This document shows positions 59,526 through 64,000 of a stretch of 64,000 nt of DNA, piece by piece; the first letter of the stretch is position 1, and every line of letters begins with the position of its first letter. Both the position numbers and the translations under genes were made by a program. This stretch comes from Solibacillus ferritrahens. Lineage in GTDB: Bacteria > Bacillota > Bacilli > Bacillales_A > Planococcaceae. The notes beneath the pieces are model-generated. The model did no database searches. It saw only the letters and a program-made list of their open reading frames with translations, and was not told the origin of the DNA. The stretch is taken from the NCBI RefSeq assembly GCF_037027585.1, contig NZ_JAXCLE010000017.1, positions 3,333 to 67,332 on the forward strand. The letters are read 5' to 3'.

Positions 59526-59675
59526 ATGCGCGTAAACATTACTTTAGCTTGCACAGACTGCGGCGAACGTAACTACATTTCAAAAAAGAACAAGCGTAAC
59601 AATCCAGAGCGTCTTGAACTTAAAAAATATTGCTCTCGCGAGAAGAAGTACACTCTTCACCGTGAAACAAAGTAA
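59526..59675 (+). CDS. rpmG: Large subunit ribosomal protein L33
   Basis: The 49-residue basic protein has the L33 pattern M-R-V-N-I-T-L-A-C and a C-T-D-C pair, with a further single Cys in K-K-Y-C. The second CxxC is incomplete, as in Bacillus RpmGA. GGGAGGG lies before two adjacent ATG codons; I use the second, which begins with the conserved M-R-V-N-I. In Bacillus rpmG is near fthC, as here. A terminator follows. Confidence 0.95.
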   Translation: MRVNITLACTDCGERNYISKKNKRNNPERLELKKYCSREKKYTLHRETK

Positions 59676-59688
59676 TAATCGCTCAGTT

Positions 59689-59719
59689 AGCCAAAACCAC
59701 TTGTGGGTTTTGGCTTTTT
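59689..59719 (+). terminator. Terminator of rpmG
   Basis: A perfect ten-base-pair stem (AGCCAAAACC against GGTTTTGGCT) with a seven-base loop is followed by T. Confidence 0.88.
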
Positions 59720-59821
59720 ACTTGAACATGGACAATGTTGAACGTTTTTATGATGGATGGATTAAAAATTGATCTATGATAATAACTGTTAACTTTTATA
59801 TGAGGGAAGCAGGGAGATTTG

Positions 59822-60385
59822 GTGGATAAAAGGGATTATCGTAAACAAGTGCAGGAAAATTTGAAGCGTATGACTTATCAAACATATCGTGAGCGCTCAT
59901 TGAATTTAGCCAGACAGTTATTACAAGAACCTTCCATTAAAAACGCTAGTACCATCGCAATCACTTTATCAAATCAACCTGAAGTAGAAACAACGTTTAT
60001 AATCGAGCAATTTTGGTTATTAAATAAGAAGGTTGTCGTTCCAAAATGCAATCCTGCAGATCGTTCGATGCAGTTTTATAAAATAGATAGCTTTGCTGAA
60101 ACGGAACGGGCATACAAAAATATTTTAGAACCCATTCCGGAATTGACACAATTAGTCGATAAAGAGGAAATAGACGTGATAGTTGTTCCAGGTGTAGTAT
60201 TTGATCGTCAAGGCTACCGCATCGGTTTTGGTGGTGGTTATTATGATCGCTTTTTGGTTGGATATAACGGAAAACGCATTTCCCTTGCTTTTGAAGAACA
60301 GTTGTTGAATGAAGTGCCGAGAGAATCACATGATCTTCCGGTACATATACTACTTACAGACAAAGAGCGCATAATTTGTGCATAA
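59822..60385 (+). CDS. fthC: 5-formyltetrahydrofolate cyclo-ligase (YqgN/FthC)
   Basis: The 187-residue enzyme uses ATP to convert 5-formyl-THF to methenyl-THF. The ATP-binding block near the C-terminus, F-G-G-G-Y-Y-D-R-F-L, and the earlier V-V-P-G-V-V-F-D motif are typical. The GTG at 59822 is chosen because AGGGAGA lies 6 bases before it; TTG one codon upstream is possible. It ends 18 bases before yqgQ, so the genes are probably an operon, as in Bacillus. Confidence 0.92.
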   Translation: MDKRDYRKQVQENLKRMTYQTYRERSLNLARQLLQEPSIKNASTIAITLSNQPEVETTFIIEQFWLLNKKVVVPKCNPADRSMQFYKIDSFAETERAYKNILEPIPELTQLVDKEEIDVIVVPGVVFDRQGYRIGFGGGYYDRFLVGYNGKRISLAFEEQLLNEVPRESHDLPVHILLTDKERIICA

Positions 60386-60403
60386 ATGTTGGAGGAACGA
60401 CAA

Positions 60404-60610
60404 ATGAAGTCAATGTTGGATATAATTGGATTGCTGAAACAATACGGAATTTACATTTATACGAAGGATCGTATTGGTGATCTATATTTGATGGAAGATG
60501 AGATTAAGGAATTATATAAGACAAACGTACTGGATATTAAAGATTTTCAAATGGCTTTATTAATTTTACGTCAAGAAGAGCAAAGGCTTAAGCGTGAAAA
60601 TAATTATTAG
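60404..60610 (+). CDS. yqgQ: YqgQ-family (DUF910) small protein
   Basis: The 68-residue helical protein carries the YqgQ pattern L-K-Q-Y-G-I-Y-I-Y-T-K-D-R and a C-terminal L-R-Q-E-E helix. Its function is unknown; the family may bind nucleic acid. The start is the ATG at 60404, with GGAGG 8 bases upstream. It follows fthC closely and comes before the ltaS-type gene, conserved in Bacillus. Confidence 0.88.
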   Translation: MKSMLDIIGLLKQYGIYIYTKDRIGDLYLMEDEIKELYKTNVLDIKDFQMALLILRQEEQRLKRENNY

Positions 60611-60691
60611 TTATTGTATAATACTAGGTATCGTTTACTTGACTGCTATAACTAGGGGTTTTAAACGTTCTGATAATTATACCCTTAGTTT

Positions 60692-60716
60692 AACAGCGGA
60701 AATTAACCGCTGTTTT
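60692..60716 (+). terminator. Terminator in the gap after yqgQ
   Basis: The stem AACAGCGG against CCGCTGTT is followed by TTT. A looser hairpin (ACTAGGGGT with ACCCTTAGT, 60651-60689) lies just before it. The rest of the 317-base gap to the LTA-synthase gene is AT-rich, with partial inverted repeats around 60740-60830 and no ORF. Confidence 0.7.
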
Positions 60717-60927
60717 CATATTTTACGAAACCTTTTCGTTTGTAATACGTACTAAATAATAGTGTAATTTTCAAAATGCATTTTCAGTATTTTTTCAAAG
60801 TATTACTATTGCGTATTAGACTGAAAAGCTTTAAGATATATTTTGTTTCACTTGGAATTTGGGATTTACACAAATAAAAATAATATATTTAATAAATTTG
60901 AATATGTAAAGAGAGGATGTATAGGAT

Positions 60928-62826
60928 ATGAAAGATTTTAAATGGCCTAAACATTCGATATTAGCGATTGCCGTAATAGCAACATGGATTAAAACTGTAA
61001 TTGTTTATGAAACAAGTTTTGATATGAAAATAGAGAATGCGATGCAATTATTAATTTTAATCATCAATCCTTTAAGCTTTTTGTTATTTTTCTATGGATT
61101 GGCATTATTTTTAAAATCATCAAAGGCACGAAATCGTTTTATCGTTGGCGGTAGTATATTACTGGCATTCGTTTTATATGGAAACGTAGCTTTCTACCGT
61201 TTTTATAATGATTTTGTCACATTGCCGGTATTATTTCAAACAAGCAATTTCGGAGAGTTAGGAACATCCGCGGCAGCAATTATCAATTGGACGGATATTT
61301 TATATTTCATCGATGTTGCGATTATAATAACTGTACTGAAGCTAATGCCAAAAGCTGATCAATTCCAGCCAATTCGCAAAGATGCACGTAAAGCATATTT
61401 TGTGATGACAGCTGCAGTATTATTTTTGAATTTGGGATTAGCAGAAACAGAACGTCCACAGCTATTAACTCGTGCGTTTGATCGTGAGCTGCTAGTTAAA
61501 AATATCGGAACTTATAATTACCATCTATATGATGTGTATGTGCAATCTAAATCATCTGCTCAACGTGCTTTAGCAGATGGTAGTGAGCTTGTAGAAGTGA
61601 ATAACTATATACGTGCTAATCAGGCAGAGCCTAATATCCAAATGTTAGGTAAGTATGAAGGACGCAATGTCATTGCTATATCATTGGAATCATTGCAATC
61701 CTTTGTTATTAATAATGAAATGAATGGGGAAGTTATTACACCTTTCCTTAATTCATTAACACAAGATAAAGATACGTACTACTTTAGTGATTTTTATCAT
61801 CAGACAGGACTAGGAAAAACATCCGATTCAGAGTTTATCTTTGAAAACTCGTTATATGGTCTAGGCCGTGGAGCAGTATTCTTTACACATGGTGAAAATA
61901 CGTATAACTCCTTTGCAGAGCGTTTAGGAGAGAATGGCTATTTCACGAATGTTATGCATGCGAACAATAAATCATTCTGGAACCGTGATATGATTTATAA
62001 ATCGTTTAATATAAATAAATTTTACGATATTGAATCATATGAAGTAACTGAAGAAACATCTGTAAACTGGGGATTAAAGGATGTTCCATTCTTTGAACAA
62101 TCAGCAGCATTGATGAAAGAAATGCCACAGCCGTTCTATAGCCGATTAATTACATTAACAAACCATTATCCATTCTATCTGGATCCGGAAGATATGATGA
62201 TTCCAGAATATGATTCTAACTCCGGTACATTGAATCGTTACTTCCAAACGGTTCGTTATTTGGATGAATCAGTAAAGGAATTCTTCGACGATCTAAAAGA
62301 ACAAGGCTTATATGAAAACTCAATTATCGTTATGTATGGTGACCATTACGGAATATCAGAAAACCATAATAAGGCGATGGCGAAATATTTAGGTAAAGAA
62401 GAAATCACACCTTATGACAGCGCATTATTACAGGCTGTACCATTATATATTCATATTCCGGGCGACAATGAGGGACAAGTGATGGATAATGTATCAGGGC
62501 AACTGGATATTCGTCCAACATTATTGCACCTTCTAGGTATTGAGACATCCAAAGATATGCAGCTTGGGGCAGATTTATTTTCAGAGGAACATGAAGATTT
62601 CGTTATTTTCCGTGATGGCCGTTTTATTACGGATAAAGTAGTTTACGCTGGGGAAGTTTGTTATGACCGTGCTTCAGGTGAATCAATTGAAATCGATGAA
62701 TGTCAGCCATATATTGACCGCGCTACACAGGAATTAGAATATTCCGATCAGATTATCAATGGCGATTTATTACGCTTTTATGATTCGGAAACAGGTAATT
62801 TATTAACAGATCAAGATTATAAATAA
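60928..62826 (+). CDS. Lipoteichoic acid synthase family protein (LtaS/YqgS)
   Basis: The 632-residue protein has five membrane helices in the first 180 residues and an extracellular sulfatase-like domain. The catalytic threonine lies in G-K-T-S-D-S-E (Thr298), with Glu254 in I-S-L-E-S and the metal-site D-H in M-Y-G-D-H-Y-G. An A-Q-R-A-L-A-type sequence near 211-216 is a possible signal-peptidase site that would release the domain. It polymerises glycerol phosphate from phosphatidylglycerol. Bacillus has four such enzymes; the position fits YqgS. GAGAGGATG precedes the start. Confidence 0.94.
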   Translation: MKDFKWPKHSILAIAVIATWIKTVIVYETSFDMKIENAMQLLILIINPLSFLLFFYGLALFLKSSKARNRFIVGGSILLAFVLYGNVAFYRFYNDFVTLPVLFQTSNFGELGTSAAAIINWTDILYFIDVAIIITVLKLMPKADQFQPIRKDARKAYFVMTAAVLFLNLGLAETERPQLLTRAFDRELLVKNIGTYNYHLYDVYVQSKSSAQRALADGSELVEVNNYIRANQAEPNIQMLGKYEGRNVIAISLESLQSFVINNEMNGEVITPFLNSLTQDKDTYYFSDFYHQTGLGKTSDSEFIFENSLYGLGRGAVFFTHGENTYNSFAERLGENGYFTNVMHANNKSFWNRDMIYKSFNINKFYDIESYEVTEETSVNWGLKDVPFFEQSAALMKEMPQPFYSRLITLTNHYPFYLDPEDMMIPEYDSNSGTLNRYFQTVRYLDESVKEFFDDLKEQGLYENSIIVMYGDHYGISENHNKAMAKYLGKEEITPYDSALLQAVPLYIHIPGDNEGQVMDNVSGQLDIRPTLLHLLGIETSKDMQLGADLFSEEHEDFVIFRDGRFITDKVVYAGEVCYDRASGESIEIDECQPYIDRATQELEYSDQIINGDLLRFYDSETGNLLTDQDYK

Positions 62827-62827
62827 C

Positions 62828-62867
62828 AAAAAGCTGTTCTTGAATATTAAATTCAAGAACAGCTTTT
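62828..62867. terminator. Bidirectional terminator
   Basis: A seventeen-base-pair stem (AAAAGCTGTTCTTGAA against TTCAAGAACAGCTTTT core) is flanked by A and T runs. It ends the LTA-synthase gene and the convergent yqgW. Confidence 0.88.
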
Positions 62868-62926
62868 TTATCTGTATGAAAAAAACGCACCGCCAAAGTA
62901 GCGATACGCTTTTCCTTTTTTTGCAA

Positions 62927-63103
62927 TTAGTGTGTTGGTGGATAACCTTGATTTAAAACTGTCATGATAACAAACCAACCAAATACTCCTGCTGCTAAAG
63001 CATTGAATGCTACAGCTAAAAGATTTTTTTCCTTGATTGATTGGAATATGCCAACTACGCCAAAAATTGCAACTAAACCAAAAATAACCATTAATAAGTT
63101 CAT
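62927..63103 (-). CDS. yqgW: DUF2759 small membrane protein (YqgW-like)
   Basis: The 58-residue protein has two membrane helices (about 2-20 and 30-48) with the sequence I-F-Q-S-I-K-E-K-N between, typical of DUF2759/YqgW. Function is unknown. The frame is open upstream, but the ATG at 63103 begins the conserved part and has AGGAG upstream. It is divergent from yqgX, as in Bacillus. Confidence 0.85.
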   Translation of the reverse strand: MNLLMVIFGLVAIFGVVGIFQSIKEKNLLAVAFNALAAGVFGWFVIMTVLNQGYPPTH

Positions 63104-63275
63104 AATAAATTGACACTCCTTTAAGACATTCCAAAAAATGTCGCAACAATATTCCTCTTTTATTGTAAAGGTTTCCAATTCGTTTGTCGAGAACTAAAAA
63201 TGACGTTTGTTTGAACGTTAGTTTTCACTATCTAGGAAGAAGAAAAAATGTATAATGAGAATTGAGGTGATAGAG

Positions 63276-63920
63276 ATGTTAAATATAAGAAAGTATAGTT
63301 TAGGCCCAGTACAAACAAATTGTTATATTGTAAGTAATAAGAAGAAGGAATGTCTTATTTTTGATCCTGGTGAAGAAGCGGGACGAATTATTGGTGAGAT
63401 TCGTAAAAATGGATTGAAACCATTAGCCATTTTATTGACGCATACACACTTTGATCATATCGGTGCAGTGGATGCCGTAAGAGAAACGTATAGTATTCCT
63501 CTATATGTACACGTAAGGGAAGTGGATTGGTTAGCTGATCCGCTGAAAAACGGCTCAGGGAAGTATGCGGAGTTGCCAAATTATAAAGTGGGGAAACCTG
63601 ATGAAGCGCATATTATTCGTCAGGAAGGCGAGCTGGAAATTGGCGGATTTACAATGGGTGTTATACATACACCTGGGCATTCACCAGGTAGTATATCTTT
63701 TATTTTTAAAGAAGATGGCTTTGCTATTGTTGGGGATACGTTATTTGAACAAAGCGTCGGTCGAACGGATTTACTCGGAGGTTCAATGGAGATTTTACTT
63801 AAGTCGATACATGATAAATTATTATCATTACCGGAAGATACAATTATCTATCCAGGTCATGGAGAGTATACGACTCCAGCGGCGGAAATGAATTCCAATC
63901 CATTTTTAAATGGATTTTAA
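63276..63920 (+). CDS. yqgX: Metallo-beta-lactamase-fold hydrolase (YqgX, glyoxalase II-like)
   Basis: The 214-residue binuclear zinc enzyme has the T-H-T-H-F-D-H-I-G motif, a later His in T-P-G-H-S-P-G, the bridging Asp in V-G-D-T-L-F and the last His in P-G-H-G. Relatives include hydroxyacylglutathione hydrolases and thiol-dependent esterases. The chosen ATG has GAGGTGAT at 5 bases; an earlier ATG at 63255 would bury it. It lies after yqgW, as in Bacillus. A palindromic terminator follows at the window end. Confidence 0.92.
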   Translation: MLNIRKYSLGPVQTNCYIVSNKKKECLIFDPGEEAGRIIGEIRKNGLKPLAILLTHTHFDHIGAVDAVRETYSIPLYVHVREVDWLADPLKNGSGKYAELPNYKVGKPDEAHIIRQEGELEIGGFTMGVIHTPGHSPGSISFIFKEDGFAIVGDTLFEQSVGRTDLLGGSMEILLKSIHDKLLSLPEDTIIYPGHGEYTTPAAEMNSNPFLNGF

Positions 63921-63960
63921 AAGTATGGTCTTTATATAATGCAATTAAATTTAAAATAAA

Positions 63961-63996
63961 AAAACGACCGCTCTTAATTAAGAGCGGGCGTTTTTT
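63961..63996 (+). terminator. Terminator of yqgX
   Basis: A fifteen-base-pair stem with one mismatch (AAAACGACCGCTCTT against AAGAGCGGGCGTTTT) has a four-base AATT loop and is followed by T. Confidence 0.85.
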
Positions 63997-64000
63997 AATG

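Noticed and set aside
1..64000. CRISPR arrays, tRNA or rRNA genes, insertion sequences, prophage
   Set aside because: Scanned by eye for spaced repeats, CCA-ended cloverleaf sequences, transposase or integrase motifs and phage genes; none was found.

Overview
The window is chromosomal DNA of a low-GC Gram-positive bacterium, most likely a Planococcaceae/Bacillaceae relative such as Solibacillus or Lysinibacillus. The basis is AT-rich sequence, strong AGGAGG-type ribosome sites, frequent TTG/GTG starts, T-box leaders, a probable 6S RNA next to aspS, and many genes of the Bacillus yqf/yqg and yrv/yrr neighbourhoods. No transposase, integrase, phage gene, CRISPR array, tRNA or rRNA gene was seen.

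Layout: 1-4.8 kb holds accessory genes (a helical unknown protein, an alpha/beta hydrolase with an altered nucleophile, a PAS-GAF-GGDEF-EAL c-di-GMP protein, CsbD with a sigma-B-like promoter, a lipoprotein, a small ORF). 4.8-17.3 kb is a murein-peptide scavenging region: a DmpA-type aminopeptidase, then a probable ten-gene operon with VanX-type dipeptidase, DppA, Ala-Glu epimerase, a complete five-component peptide ABC importer, LD-carboxypeptidase, a cytosolic SxxK serine hydrolase and an NlpC/P60 peptidase. 17.3-31.2 kb matches the Bacillus yqfW-ispG-yqfZ-yqgB-yqgC-sodA-pbpA-pst segment, with a TetR regulator, an SDR, a universal stress protein and phoU added. 31.3-37.8 kb holds yqeY, a Nudix protein, several unknowns, an iron alcohol dehydrogenase and an SH3-amidase.

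38-50.4 kb is the hisS-aspS-6S RNA-tcdA-rarA-cymR-iscS-mnmA-yrrB block, interrupted by a chemoreceptor and two unknown genes. 50.5-55.2 kb holds a two-gene module ending in a degenerate GGDEF domain, then a Trp-type T-box controlling trpE-trpG and a DUF5071 gene. 55.3-64 kb holds a possible small membrane protein, a peroxidase, DegV, an MFS transporter, a pair of membrane-anchored proteins, and the second half of the yqg neighbourhood (rpmG, fthC, yqgQ, an LtaS-type synthase, yqgW, yqgX).

Themes are envelope turnover (muropeptide import and breakdown, PBP2, amidase, lipoteichoic acid synthase), phosphate uptake (pst-phoU behind a Pho-box-like repeat), tRNA charging and modification, and sulfur transfer. 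The points most worth a second look are the muropeptide operon with its serine hydrolase and its apparently start-codon-less VanX gene, the degenerate-GGDEF module, the trpEG T-box operon, and a dispersed palindrome present in three intergenic copies. None of these proves a wholly new system.
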